This document shows, piece by piece, positions 33,081 to 46,489 of a DNA stretch of 64,000 nt; position 1 is the first letter of the stretch, and the number at the start of each line of letters is the position of its first letter. A program made the translations under genes and the position numbers. Source of the stretch: Sipunculus nudus (taxonomy: Eukaryota; Annelida; Sipuncula; Golfingiida; Sipunculidae); contig CM049318.1 of assembly GCA_026874595.1 (NCBI GenBank), positions 48,156,456 through 48,220,455 of the forward strand, given 5' to 3'. The notes under the pieces were generated by a model. It was not told the origin of the DNA. It saw nothing but the letters and a program-made list of their open reading frames with translations, and did no database searches.

Positions 33081-36000
33081 TGTGACTACCACCGAGTTAC
33101 AAGGTTAGGTGGTGACTACCAGGTGATCAGAAAGACATGGAGAGGCACGAAAATACCGAGTTACAAGGTTAGGTAGTGACTACCAAGTGATCAGAAAGAC
33201 ATGGAGAGGCACGAAAATACCGAGTTACAAGGTTATGAAGGGACTACCAAGTGATGACGAAGAGTCGGAGAGGCACGAAAATACTGAGTTACAAGGTTAT
33301 GTAGGGACTACCAAGTGATGACGAAGAGGTGGAGAGGCACGAAAATACCGAGTTACAAGGTTAGGTAGTGACTACCAAGTGATAACGAAGAGTCGGAGAG
33401 GCACGAAAATACTGAGTTACAAGGTTATGTAGGGACTACCAAGTGATAACGAAGAGGTGGAGAGGCACGAAAATACCGAGTTACAAGGTTAGGTAGTGAC
33501 TACCAAGTGATCAGAAAGATATGGAGAGGCACATAAATACCGAGTTCCAGGGTAGGTAGTGACTACCAACTGATCAGAAAGACATTGAGAGGCACGAAAA
33601 TACCGAGTTACAAAGTTAGGTAGTGACTACCGAGTGATAACGGAGAGGTGGAGAGGCACGAAAATACCGAGTTACAAGGTTAGGTAGTGACTACCAAGTG
33701 ATAACGAAGTGGTGGAGAGGCACGAAAATACCGGGTTACAAGGTTAGGTAGTGACAACTAAGTGATAACGGAGAGGTGGAGAGGCACGAAAATACCGAGT
33801 TACAAGGTTAGGTAGTGACTACCAAGTGATAACGAAGTGGTGGAGAGGCACGAAAATACCGGGTTACAAGGTTAGGTAGTGACTACTAAGTGATAACGAA
33901 GAGGTGGAGAGGCACGAAAATACCGAGTTACAAAGTTATGTAGTGACTACCAAGTGATAACGGAGAGGTGGAGAGGCACGAAAATACCGAGTTACAAGGT
34001 TAGGTAGTGACTACCAAGTGATAACGAAGAGGTGGAGAGGCACGAAAATACCGAGTTACAAGGTTATGTAGTGACTACCAACTGATAACGAAGAGGTGAA
34101 GAGGCACGAAAATACCGAGTTACAAGGTTAGGTAGTGACTACCAAGTGATAACGAAGAGGTGGAGAGGCACGAAAATACCGAGTTACAAGGTTATGTAGT
34201 GACTACCAACTGATAACGAAGAGGTGGAGAGGCACGAAAATACCGAGTTACAAGGTTAGGTAGTCACTACCAACTGATCAGAAAGATATGGAGAGGCACA
34301 CAAATACCGAGTTACAAGGTTAGGTAGTGACTACCAAGTGATAACGAAGAGGTGGAGAGGCACGAAAATACCGAGTTACAAGGTTATGTAGTGACTACCA
34401 AGTGATAACGAAGAGGTGGAGAGGCACGAAAATACTGAGTTACAAGGTTATGTAGTGACTACCAAGTGATAACGGAGAGGTGAAGAGGCACGAAAATACC
34501 GAGTTACAAGGTTATGTAGTGACTACCAAGTGATAACGAAGAGGTGGAGAGGCACGAAAATACCGAGTTATAAGGTTATGTAGTGACTACCAAGTGATCA
34601 GAAAGATATGGAGAGGCACACAAATACCGAGTTACAAGGTTATGTAGTGACTACCAAGTGATAACGAAGAGGTGGAGAGGCACGAAAATACCGAGTTATA
34701 AGGTTATGTAGTGACTACCAAGTGATCAGAAAGATATGGAGAGGCACACAAATACCGAGTTACAAGGTTAGGTAGTGACTACCAAGTGATGAGGAAGAGG
34801 TGGAGAGGCACGAAAATACCGAGTTATAAGGTTATGTAGTGACTACCAAGTGATCAGAAAGATATGGAGAGGCACACAAATACCGAGTTACAAGGTTAGG
34901 TAGTGACTACCAAGTGATAACGAAGAGGTGGAGCGGCACGAAAATACCGAGTTACAAGGTTATGAAGGGAATACTAAGTGATGACGAAGAGTCGGAGAGG
35001 CACGAAAATACTGAGTTACAAGGTTATGTAGGGACTACCAAGTGATGACGAAGAGGTGGAGAGGCACGAAAATACCGAGTTACAAGGTTATGTAGTGACT
35101 ACCAAGTGATAACGAAGAGTCGGAGAGGCACGAAAATACTGAGTTACAAGGTTATGTAGGGACTACCAAGTGATAACGAAGAGGTGGAGAGGCACGAAAA
35201 TACCGAGTTACAAGGTTAGGTAGTGACTACCAAGTGATCAGAAAGATATGGAGAGGCACATAAATACCGAGTTCCAGGGTAGGTAGTGACTACCAACTGA
35301 TCAGAAAGACATTGAGAGGCACGAAAATACCGAGTTACAAAGTTAGGTAGTGACTACCGAGTGATAACGGAGAGGTGGAGAGGCACGAAAATACCGAGTT
35401 ACAAGGTTAGGTAGTGACTACCAAGTGATAACGAAGTGGTGGAGAGGCACGAAAATACCGGGTTACAAGGTTAGGTAGTGACTACTAAGTGATAACGGAG
35501 AGGTGGAGAGGCACGAAAATACCGAGTTACAAGCTTAGGTAGTGACTACCAAGTGATAACGAAGTGGTGGAGAGGCACGAAAATACCGGGTTACAAGGTT
35601 AGGTAGTGACTACTAAGTGATAACGAAGAGGTGGAGAGGCACGAAAATACCGAGTTACAAGGTTAGGTAGTGACTACCAAGTGATAACGAAGAGGTGGAG
35701 AGGCACACAAATACCGAGTTACAAGGTTATGTAGTGACTACCAAGTGATAACGGAGAGGTGGAGAGGCACGAAAATACCGAGTTACAAGGTTATGTAGTG
35801 GCTACCAAGTGATAACGAAGAGGTGGAGAGGCACGAAAATACCGAGTTACAAGGTTAGGTAGTGACTACCAACTGATAACGAAGAGGTGGAGAGGCACGA
35901 AAATACCGAGTTACAAGGTTAGGTAGTGACTACCAAGTGATAACGAAGAGGTGGAGAGGCACGAAAATACCGAGTTACAAGGTTATGTAGTGACTACCAA

Positions 36001-37870
36001 CTGATAACGAAGAGGTGGAGAGGCACGAAAATACCGAGTTACAAGGTTAGGTAGTCACTACCAACTGATCAGAAAGATATGGAGAGGCACACAAATACCG
36101 AGTTACAAGGTTAGGTAGTGACTACCAAGTGATAACGAAGAGGTGGAGAGGCACGAAAATACCGAGTTACAAGGTTATGTAGTGACTACCAAGTGATAAC
36201 GAAGAGGTGGAGAGGCACGAAAATACCGAGTTACAAGGTTATGTAGTGACTACCAAGTGATAACGGAGAGGTGGAGAGGCACGAAAATACCGAGTTACAA
36301 GGTTATGTAGTGACTACCAAGTGATCAGAAAGATATGGAGAGGCACACAAATACCGAGTTACAAGGTTAGGTAGTGACTACCAAGTGATAACGAAGAGGT
36401 GGAGAGGCACGAAAATACCGAGTTACAAGGTTATGTAGTGACTACCAAGTGATAACGAAGAGGTGGAGAGGCACGAAAATACCGAGTTACAAGGTTAGGT
36501 AGTGACTACCAAGTGATCAGAAAGATATGGAGAGGCACACAAATACCGAGTTACAAGGTTATGTAGTGACTACCAAGTGATGACGAAGAGGTGGAGAGGC
36601 ACGAAAATACCGAGTTATAAGGTTATGTAGTGACTACCAAGTGATAACGAAGAGGTGGAGAGGCACGAAAATACCGAGTTACAAGGTTAGGTAGTGACTA
36701 CCAAGTGATCAGAAAGATATGGAGAGGCACATAAATACCGAGTTACAAGGTTAGGTAGTGACTACCAACTGATCAGAAAGACATTGAGAGGCACGAAAAT
36801 ACCGAGTTACAAGGTTAGGTAGTGACTACCAAGTTATAACGGAGAGGTGGAGAGGCACGAAAATACCGAGTTACAAGGTTAGGTAGTGACTACCTAAGTG
36901 ATAACGAAGTGGTGGAGAGGCACGAAAATACCGAGTTACAAGGTTATGTAGTGACTGCCAAGTGAAAATGAAGACGTGGAGAGGCACGAAAATACCGAGT
37001 TACAAGGTTATGTAGGGACTACCAAGTGATGACGAAGAGGTGGAGAGGCACGAAAATACCGAGTTACAAGGTTAGGAAGTGACTACCAAGTGATCAGAAA
37101 GATATGGAGAGGCACATAAATACCGAGTTACAAGGTTAGGTAGTGACTACCAACTGATCAGAAAGACATGGAGAGGCACGAAAATACCGAGTTACAAGGT
37201 TAGGTAGTGACTACCAAGTGATCAGAAAGACATGGAGAGGCACGAAAATACCGAGTTACAAGGTAATGGAGGGACTACCAAGTGATGACGAAGAGTCGGA
37301 GAGGCACGAAAATACTGAGTTACAAGGTTATGTAGGGACTACCAAGTGATGACGAAGAGGAGAAGAGGCACGAAAATACCGAGTTATAAGGTTAGGTAGT
37401 GACTACCAAGTGATTAGAAAGACATGGAGAGGCAAGAAAATACCGAGTTACAAGGTTAGGTAGTGACTACCAAGTGATCAGAAAGATATGGAGAGGCACG
37501 AAAATACCGAGTTACAAGGTTATGTAGTGACTACCTAAGTGATAACGAAGAGGTGTAGAGGCACGAAAATACCGAGTTACAAGGTTATGTAGTGACTACC
37601 AAGTGATCAGAAAGATATGGAGAGGTACGAAAATACCGAGTTACAAGGTTAGGTAGTGACTACCAAGTGATCAGAAAGACATGGAGAGGCACGAAAATAC
37701 CGAGTTACAAGGTTAGGTAGTGACTACCAACTGATGAGGAAGACGTTGAGAGGCACGAAAATACCGAGTTACAAGGTTATGTAGTGACTGCCAAGTGAAA
37801 ATTAAGACGTGGAGAGGCACGAAAATACCGAGTTACAAGGTTAGGTAGTGACTACCAAGTTATGATGAAG
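33081..37870. repeat. 64-bp tandem array upstream of the EGF gene
   Basis: About 75 copies of a 64-bp unit: 'accgagttacaaggttaggt', 'agtgactaccaagtgataac', 'gaagaggtggagaggcacga', 'aaat'. Variants swap the 'gataacgaagaggtgg' block for 'gatcagaaagatatgg'. These variants recur in blocks; for example 33220-33900 resembles 34960-35640, an offset of about 1.74 kb. Most units hold the 13-bp dyad ggtagtgactacc. All frames carry stops. The array begins about 340 bp upstream of the start codon. Confidence 0.95.
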
Positions 37871-38699
37871 TTATGATCATTTGCATTGCCAAGTATATAA
37901 GCGCGGCATCCAGCGCAAATCTACAGTAGGAAAACTTCATATGCACCTGCAGTTAGGAACAAGCAATGGCCTGAGTACAAAGGTCGGTACACAGATTATT
38001 GCTAATTTACATGAATAATGCTGTAAATCGTATGTATAAAGCTGATCAACATTTATAAATATACTTAGATTGATAGAGACAGGCTGGCATAGTTTCAAAA
38101 GGACGCCATACGAAAAAAAAACCAATAAAGCCCCCTCCCCGATCTATCGCTTAATCATGAGGAATAGAACTGTCTTAGACTTTTAGGTAGAGGAAAAAAG
38201 AAAAAAAAATGAATAAGGCATATGGGATTAAATAAAAAAAAGAAAAGAAATCAGCCGGGGAATGACGATGATGATGATGATAATGGACTAAGTTGTGGTG
38301 AAGTTTATGATCATGAGGCCTAACAAACATCCTCTACAAACCAAAGCATTTGGAAAACTACAGAAATTTATTGATACCTGATTCTTTCAGTTCCAAAAGC
38401 CGGCCTATTCACAAAATTTGAAAATATATGATATTAATTGAAAGGCATTTTTCATTAATAGGTCACGCTTTTTTACTAACACAGTGAATTGCATAAGAGT
38501 ATGTGAAACATATAACCTCATAAGGTGACTGAAAATGATTTTACCTAATTATGAAAATAAATCATAACGCCGAAACATTGCACTCCACATTATATTTGAA
38601 TCCAAGGCTTGACACGAGGCACAGATCAACTGTTGCTCGTGTATAAGGAACCTACAAACAAGACGACCAGAGGTCACGCCCTTGCCTTAGACAAACAGT
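37871..38699. other. Intergenic stretch, no supported gene
   Basis: AT-rich sequence with A-rich tracts near 38200-38260 and no recognisable exon. Confidence 0.5.
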
Positions 38700-39420
38700 A
38701 ATACCAAGTGACGAAAAATGAGGTACAGTTAATGTGGCTGTGATTGTTTTTGACAAAGATGTGAAGGAAAAACTCTGACCCAGAGTGGAAGACAGATAAC
38801 TAGAGCATGTCATAAAGAAGGCAAAGAGGGAGAAAGTGAGCCCGAGTGTGAAGATTGGACCAATATTGACACAGTTATGAGGAAAAATAAGATTTTGATA
38901 TGTTTTGATGACCTTGACCGTTAAATTTTACCTATTTAAAAAAACACAGCTTCCAGAAATCGTTTCGATATTCAATATGTGTAAGTTACAAAGTGATTCC
39001 TGCTAAACTGTGGCCTGTAGAATGCTATTCGTTATACACAAGAAACAACAAGCAGGCAAATTTGAGGACAACTGATTGACAGACAGACATACTGACAAAG
39101 TGACACAAACTTAAGACCAGATGACTAGGAAGTTATGCGAGGACAAAGATGAAAAGCCAAAGTTTGTGAAGATAGGACATATATTGAAAAAGTTATGATG
39201 AAAATAAAACTTCGACGACCTTGACCTTTGACCTATTTTGAAAAAAAACCCAATAAGCTTCATGAACTTTTGATTTTCAATCAAGCCTGTAAGTTTCAGA
39301 TTGATTGCTACAAAACCTTGGGCAGTAGCGTTCTGACAAACAAACACACAGACAGACATACGCAACTGACCAACAATTTTCGGCAAGCAATAATGCCGCT
39401 GTGGTATTATACTCGGGTAG
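38700..39420. repeat. Two diverged copies of an about 340-bp repeat with 'gaccttgaccttt'
   Basis: Two segments in tandem carry 'aagttatga', 'gaccttgacc', 'cagacagacata' and 'gtgaagat' motifs in the same order. The same motif family occurs at 52920-53750. Short ORFs here follow from the repeat. Confidence 0.55.
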
Positions 39421-39771
39421 AATGTCTACTATTAACGCCAATATGAAGCTGCAACACTTTAGTATTTCACATTTTGAGCTATTATGACCAAATCTTGAAT
39501 CAAATCAGCCCACTAATAAAGCGTGTTTTGATTTGCTTTTACCTTAAGGGGCAGGGCGCCCCCCCCCCTTTTCGAAATAAAAAAAGGGAAATAAAAAAAT
39601 AATATTAAAAAATATCTAAAAAACAGACCAAGATTCTGAACCTTGATGCTTTTAAATATACCCCGGATTGTGCTATTACAACCTAAAATGCCCCTACACC
39701 CTCTCCCTCTGCACCCTTATTCTACAATCCAGTATCTGCCCCTGTTTAATACCAACAACTAGCAAAGTCTG

Positions 39772-39779
39772 GATTCATT
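39772..39779. other. 8-bp target-site duplication, left
   Basis: The octamer gattcatt is repeated exactly at 40275-40282 across the element. Confidence 0.8.
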
Positions 39780-40274
39780 TAGAGCTCGGCGCCGCCGCCA
39801 TTTTGCGCCGCCGAGTTAAGATCAAGCCAAGCCGAGTTTATCAGGAGGCGCCGCCGATATTTCATGATAACATTCATTATACCGATATTTCATTCATTAT
39901 ACCGAAGTGAGCAGATTTTGTGCAACTTAGTTCGGCTTGAGAAAAATATTATATAACAATTTGAAAATAAATCATTTACAATTAAAAATATCTTAAACAG
40001 AAACATACAAATATAAATTTAGTTTCGTTGATTTTGATGCTGTCTGCCGCATTATAATACATGGTTAAGCCTCACACCCCTAAAAATACAGATATATTGT
40101 TTATATGAAACGGGTACTTTGTAACATCGTCAATGAATAGGCCTTCAGGTCAGTTTAAGTCAGCCGACATTTTGTAAGCCGAGTCCAGCCACAAATCCCG
40201 GCTTACCATTAGAGTCAGCCGTCTTTTTGTCCAAGCCAGCCGCATTTGTTTGGCTAACATGGTTCCGGGCTCTA
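39780..40274. mobile_element. hAT-type MITE (495 bp)
   Basis: The left end starts TAGAGCTCGGCGCC; the complement of the right end starts TAGAGCCCGGAACC. Exact octamers gattcatt flank both sides. Short inverted ends plus an 8-bp duplication identify a non-autonomous hAT element. The interior has GC-rich blocks with 'agccgag' motifs near each end and an AT-rich middle, without a coding region. Confidence 0.85.
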
Positions 40275-40282
40275 GATTCATT
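40275..40282. other. 8-bp target-site duplication, right
   Basis: Identical to the octamer at 39772-39779. Confidence 0.8.
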
Positions 40283-40789
40283 AGAGTAACAGACAGACAA
40301 ACTTCATGGTTTTAGACTATATATAGTCCGCTGACAAGCAATGTGTCACGGACATAGTAGTCACTGAAATGTAATGAAAGGGTCGATTCATACCCGTCTT
40401 GATGCAGTGACACAGAGGTGTTTATAGATCATATAACAAATGATTCGACGGCTCGATACGTGAGATAATGATATTTATTACATTCTTGGTGCTCGAGAGT
40501 TCATTTTATTTTTGGTCACGTATTTAATGTGGGGGAGTTTAATCACGGTCCTCTGTAGTTATACTTGTTACTGAGAAGTATCTAACAATGTACATAACTT
40601 CGTGTGTATCGAGGCTCCAGGAAAAAAAAAAAATATGAGTGATGTTGGATGTAAAGCTGAATGACAACCTTGAAACTGACCAAATCACCTTCGGTTATCC
40701 ACGTGCTTTGAAAACAACAGAAATGCATCACAGGTATTGTTAACTATAAATCTGCATAAGTGACTGTACATATGTAAATATTCCCTGTT

Positions 40790-40965
40790 GACGTTCCTGA
40801 ATCCGGATCAATTTCCGGATCCACACAAAAATTTTATCTTTTCTTCACTGGCCCATTCCCGAAATGCCTTGAAAATTACCTGAGATTCCGTTCATAAATG
40901 CGTGCGTTATGTTGTGAACAAACACACACACAGCTTTATATCCTGGCGGAGGCAATTACCTGTAA
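40790..40965 (-). mobile_element. SINE-like dispersed repeat, partial copy
   Basis: Read on the minus strand it starts with 'attgcctccgccaggata', has a GT-rich tract and 'gaatcnnaggnaatttt', and ends near 'gaaattgatccggattcag'. It matches the family at 20001, 46650, 47545 and 58515. Confidence 0.6.
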
Positions 40966-41591
40966 AATCAAAGGTGATTACGAGTGATGGAATAACAATA
41001 CTAGTTGGTCTGTGATGCAAAGGTTATAACGGCTATATATATATAGGTGGTGACGTCATCTTTGAGCCAAAGTTTTGCTACATCACAGATCATACCTAAG
41101 TTTGATTGTATTTTTGTTAAAGAGATTCATAATTATGATTTTACAAACATTACACCTTTCGAGGTGTGACCAGAGGGCTTAGACCAGTCACATATGCCCG
41201 TAAAGTCTAATGGTCAAAACCCTAGCAGTTCTTCAGATGTTGGACTACATTACATATACAAACTCTTTGATTAGAAAAAACGTATCTGCTTAATCTGTAG
41301 CTTTGAAAGGAACATTAAATAATTTCATCTAAATTCATACTCACTTAATAACACTTTTTTTATTCAGTTAACCATGCTATGAAATAAAAAGTGTTCTTCC
41401 TTTTTTTATTTTTGAAAAAAGTGGAATATGACATTTTGACTCAACACAAGTCGTGCCACCTGCGCCATGAGTCAGGAAGTAGTTTGGTGAAGGTCAGGGT
41501 CAAGGCTGCATCTCTGCCGATGTAAACAAAAAGAACGTCAAGAGACACATTCTGTATATGTCATTGACTTAAGTGAATTTGATTAAGGAAA
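40966..41591. other. Intergenic stretch, no supported gene
   Basis: AT-rich. A TGACGTCA octamer occurs at about 41051-41058 without further context. Confidence 0.5.
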
Positions 41592-41866
41592 AAAAGGTAT
41601 GGTTCTCAGGCACTTTCTTTCAGAAATCATTGCGGGCGGGTTGGTTTTTTTATTACCTTTTTTGTATGTTTCGATAAAAATGTCATATGATCAGGGGAAA
41701 GCATGATAATAACATAATTTTTTTCTAAACAGGTAAAAGGACTACATAGAGGGAAACTGATCAAAATTGTATTATTTTATCTTCTTGAAAGATGAAAATG
41801 AAAATGAAAATTTTTGATGCGGGGGGTTAAAATTGACGCGGGCGGTGCCTGAGAACCATACCTTTT
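41592..41866. mobile_element. MITE with perfect 22-bp terminal inverted repeats (275 bp)
   Basis: Positions 41592-41613 (ending ggtatggttctcaggcac) and 41845-41866 are exact inverted copies over 22 bp. The interior contains two direct 'gcgggcgg' motifs just inside the ends and no ORF. Exact ends suggest recent activity or an intact hairpin. The target duplication cannot be fixed because both flanks are A/T runs. Confidence 0.75.
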
Positions 41867-43318
41867 ATTTTTTGGGGCCTTTTATGCGGTAATTTGTTGT
41901 TCCGCGCTTTTCTTCTGCACGAGAATAAAGTTTACACCAAAGGACTTTCATGGGTATATGTCTACGGGTGGTCCTTTGGCGTGAACTTTAACTCTTGTGC
42001 ATTTAACTCTGCACCTTGTTGCCATGACACACACGACGTGCGGCAAGACCAAATAACATATGGTAGTGTTTATAATTATATCGTAACCTTTTTTTTTAGT
42101 TGTTCAACTATTCATGTTTAAAGGATGCGTCTGGAGCAAGTTTATTAGTGACTTTATAGTCATAAACCATGCAAGCGTCTATTGGCCATTCTTTGTTGTT
42201 CGCCGTACATCCGTACATAAGTGCATGTCCTTGAGCCGTAGATCCATCCGAGCCTAAATTCTGAATATCTGTCGAAGATCAAGTGAAAAGTTCCGATGAT
42301 ACACCACTAACAGCTAAAATACTGCAGTACAATTTGGAGCATATAGTTGCAGCCATTCCTGAGATATCAGAAAACCGACATTATATCTGCATGCACTCAC
42401 ATAATATTGTCAAATGGTGCAATATTTCGCCACACAACTGAAAGAATATCGGTCTAATTCTGCCCAGACATGCACTCTGATAGTCTTATAGATATAGATG
42501 AAGCACATTCTATTAGTTTTATGATCCAGTGCAAAAGACTTGCTCGGCAAACCTTGTCAGTTAGAAAAGTCCGAATTAGAGGGTGTTAAAAATTCTGATC
42601 TTGTCCTATCTCACAGAATATAGGTCCTCGTTACCTAATTTTGGATTTCCCTGGGAGATTTCTCTAAGACCGCCCTGGATATAAAGTTAAAGGTTTCTAT
42701 CAGTTCCAGTTGGTGGCCTGTCCTCGGACGACCAAACGCTAAGAAGAACCGAACGACGGACAGAAGACGGACAAAGGCAACTCACCATAGCTCAGATGAA
42801 TATCAACCACCTGGCTAAGATTGTAACAACATGTTCCGGTAATATCTATATGAACAGGTTTTCCGTGATTTCTTTTATATAATAACCAAAAAGAATGGCC
42901 ATCTTTAATATATGAAATATACATTACGTTCAAATGCATAACAAATATTTTTCACAAAGCAATCCCTCTACATTATGGAATTATTATCGCTCTTTCAGAG
43001 GTGCTGTAGCGTTATCTTCCAGGCCCCAGCACGCGTTCATAAAACATTATCACACCTGGTGTGTATTCATCATCCACAGGTGTGTTCCTGTTCGATAACA
43101 ACTGGCATGGTCCTGATGAATTTTCCATAATTTAAGTCATTACCCGCATATTAAAGAGTCACCACATAGCAGTTGAATGTTGTCTCGATAAAGACAAAAC
43201 ATAAAGAGGATGACCTAAAGCGGTATAAATCTTATCTTAGAAAAATAAAATACACTTTGGCATACCTGATGCCCTTAATCATGATCTGTTATATGCCAGT
43301 TTTTTTTTAGTGAAGAAC
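41867..43318. other. Intergenic stretch, no supported gene
   Basis: No recognised exon or repeat with clear borders. A segment at 42540-42800 shows diverged repeat-like text but no open frame of note. Confidence 0.45.
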
Positions 43319-43320
43319 GA

Positions 43321-43391
<71 letters not shown>

Positions 43392-43397
43392 GGGTTC
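43319..43397. repeat. (TA)n microsatellite within inverted flanks
   Basis: A run of about 60 bp of AT is bounded by gaaccctat (43319-43327) and its inverse atagggttc (43389-43397), so the whole forms one 79-bp hairpin. Confidence 0.85.
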
Positions 43398-45329
43398 ACT
43401 TGTATAATGGTGTGATTCGTGAGGTAATTGACATCAATCACTATAGTTCACCTTTAATTGTATGATCGAATTTAGAGAGTCATACATATATACGTTGATT
43501 ATAACCACGTATATCATAGAAACAATTTAGGCACTGTAGCAATATCTCAAAGAATAGTTTATATTAGTTATTTCTTTGGTATGTGTCCATTGGTTATGTA
43601 TTGACTTCAGCGGGACGGCAATGTTTGCCTGGAGTTACCGGGTCATCATGTCTAACGTTTACACGCGAGTTGTGTTGATTCCCCGGACTTTGCCAGGTAG
43701 AGAGCAAAATCGACTTGTTTCATTCCAGAGGGATGGGGACATCAAATTGCATGACAAAGCATAAAATCGTGTCAGAACTCATACAATATCGCCCAGCAGA
43801 TGATCCTCTTTCGCAAGTAGAGCCAGATGTATTATGTACTCTCTCTTATTGAAAATTAATAATTTCTTCTAACCACGACTTTAATAATTCATAGACTTAG
43901 TAAATCTTACATACGAAGAAATTGATTTTCGTTTCCAGCAAGTGCTACCCTACAATATATGTATATATAAATTTTCTTACTGCTATGCAAGAATTTAATA
44001 GTTATAGGCCGATAAATGACGGGTCTTTATATGAAGAACTCACTAATGGATTGATTGTGACTAGCCGCACTTCTCTATTTTAGAAAACAAAAGGAAGAAC
44101 AAACTTAAAAAAAAACATAAATAAAAACGAAACCTCGACTGATGACGATTGATAATACCGTGTATACTGGGATTACCTTGATATATCAAGACTAGAGGTG
44201 GTCCGGTCCAACACCACGGCGGTAAGATCCTAGTCCAGTCCAGCCGTAGGCGGTCCGGTTCCTATCCATTTATTTAATAATTATTAAAAAAAAGTTCTTT
44301 AAAATTATAATTAAAAATATAATTATACAAGATAAAAATAAAATTATTGAAGCTGACGAGAAAAGTTAATAATAATAATAAATAAACAAATAGATAAATC
44401 AGCTGACTCCACCAAGCCCATTTTTAAACAGAGAAATTCGTCTAGCGTGGTTCGCGTCACGATCTGACGCGAAGACTCCTAGGAAAAGTCTTTACCACAA
44501 GGATACGCTCTCTCGACCCAGGAGTAAATGGGTACTGGTCAAGGGAGGAAGGCTAATATAGAACGAATAACCTTCTAGCGCCTGATACGGCTGCTTGGGT
44601 TGTATGCTCCAAAGGGAGTTGATAAAAGGTGCAAGAATGAACAGGACCGACAGACCAGGAAGGCAAAGTGTAAAGTCGGATGAGACTGACATCGTCGGTG
44701 ATATCAGACTATAACCCCCCCCCCCCACCTTTACCTTTAACTTTATGTCAAAACTAGCTGGAACATCTTGCTCGAAACAAAATATCTGCTGGTAGTTCTA
44801 GTACATTTATTGTGGTTAAGGTGTCTTCACCTATTAGCTACCTACAAACACAAGCATTTTGTTCGAAACAAGGGTTGCAGGTTGAAACTTATCTCATGAA
44901 ATTCAGCAACAGCAAAAAACATTAAATTTCAGAAAGGGCGGTCCCAGTCGCCCTTCTTAGATTTCCAGTCTGTTGGTAATCGAGTCCCAGCCCGATTCAA
45001 ATAATCATCTTTTTATTCCGAAAAACTTTAAACAATAGTTTGAGGTATTCATTTGTATTTTGTTGGTTTACACATTTTTAATAATTGAATCATTAGTGAT
45101 TTTGAAGATCAATACAGAGAGAAATCTGTCTCTGAGAAGCTTCATTCTATTTTTAATTTAAGGTTTCCTCATTATAAAACAGCCTCTCTCTGATAAAAAT
45201 TCTCCTAAATGATATTAGAAGACGAAAAAGAAAGTTCGAAGTCGAATGGAATTATTATTTTCACTGAAAAACCTGAAGACTTACAGAAAATTTATCTTAT
45301 TTACACCTTTCATTGACATCTGCAGTCAG
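43398..45329. other. Intergenic stretch, no supported gene
   Basis: Contains a fragment starting tagaggtggtccggtcc (near 44194), which resembles a hAT end, but its partner end was not found. A GC-richer, splice-bounded open stretch at about 43612-43695 is discussed under rejected items. Confidence 0.4.
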
Positions 45330-45580
45330 TAGAATTATTACACCTTATACTGGACCCTCTTAAAACCCACCTATTACAACTGCATTACTACATTGTATAT
45401 TGTACCCTCTTAAAACCAACCAATTAAAACTGAATTACTACACCTTATACAAGACCCTCTTAAAACCAACCAATTACAACTGAATTACTACACTCTATAC
45501 TGGACCCTCTTAAAACCAACTAATAACATCTGAATTACTACATCCTATACTGGACCCTCTTAAAACCAACCAATTACAAT
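45330..45580. repeat. 50-bp tandem repeat, 5 copies
   Basis: Each unit holds 'gaattactacaccttatac', 'tggaccctcttaaaacc' and 'aaccaattacaact'. Copies differ by a few bases. Confidence 0.85.
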
Positions 45581-45685
45581 TGAGCAAAAAATACACAAGA
45601 CAGGACTGCAAAGCCAGGACTATATATAAGTCAAAAGTGTGCAGTACAGTGGCTAATCTGTTTCTCTTTTTATACACTTAAATAC

Positions 45686-46489
45686 GTGCTGGTAGTGTAT
45701 TTTCCAGTACCCCAGGGATCCGTTCTTGGACAGGTCCTCTTCACTGTCTATACAGGACCACTGGGTGCTTTTACATGCGTGGATTCTACCATTTCTATGC
45801 AGACGATGGCATGCGGTACCTCATCTTCAAGTTTGAGGAGCTTCATAACAATATCCATCACACTGAGAAAACGGCATCCTAGGTACGCCGTTGGTTGAAT
45901 GAAATTAAGACAGAGGTGATGCTCATAACATCGATGAAGATCAAACTTGATTGCCCTGAGCTACAAGTAAAACAAGCAGCCTGTGGGTGCAGTCTTTGTA
46001 TACACATGGACTACCATTCCACCATGGAGCAACATGTAAATACTGTATGCAGGGCAGCCTGTATGCATATTAACAATATAAACAGACTCAAGGGATACTT
46101 GACAGATCGTCGCTAGAGGTACTGGTACATGTCATCGTGACAAGCAAACTTTAATAACAGGACCACATAACACTAGTATTAAGATATCTGCACTGGCTCC
46201 CAGTGAATCAACGTATAAAGTTCAAAGTTGCCATGCTAGTATTCAAACTAAGCATCAAATCGTCCCTGCTTACTTGCAAGACCTGATCCAGACATATGTG
46301 AGAAATCGTAACCTGAGATTTCGAAATCAAGAACTCTTCATGAACCCAAAAAAGTCAGCACTAATCACTCAGAAAGCCCACTGCGTCGCGGGACCAGCCC
46401 CCGAACTCAGTGTAGTGGAGAGGACAAACTGTGCTACATGGAGGACATGTTACAACAGCATGCCATTCACAGTTATCATGATCAACTAA
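45686..46489 (+). pseudogene. Decayed CR1/Jockey-type LINE reverse transcriptase fragment
   Basis: Three frames must be joined. First VPQGSVLGQVLF (about 45705-45740), the conserved RT block before the active site. Next FYHFYADD (about 45784-45807) with the catalytic Tyr-Ala-Asp-Asp. Then KTEVMLI, HVNTVCRAACMHINNI and DLIQTYV, RNLRFRNQELF, the C-terminal part typical of CR1-like elements. Frameshifts and stops show it is dead. The 5' half of the element is missing. Confidence 0.8.

Noticed and set aside
33081-37870. CRISPR-like array
   Set aside because: Units are contiguous 64-bp copies with no unique spacers, and the genome is eukaryotic. Plain tandem repeat.
43612-43695. GC-richer open stretch with acceptor TTGACTTCAG and donor CCAG/GTAGAG on the plus strand
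   Set aside because: Exon-like borders, but no domain, no neighbouring exon and only 28 codons. Not enough to call.
44194-45000. hAT element starting tagaggtggtccggtcc
   Set aside because: No inverted partner end and no octamer duplication found; left as a possible fragment only.
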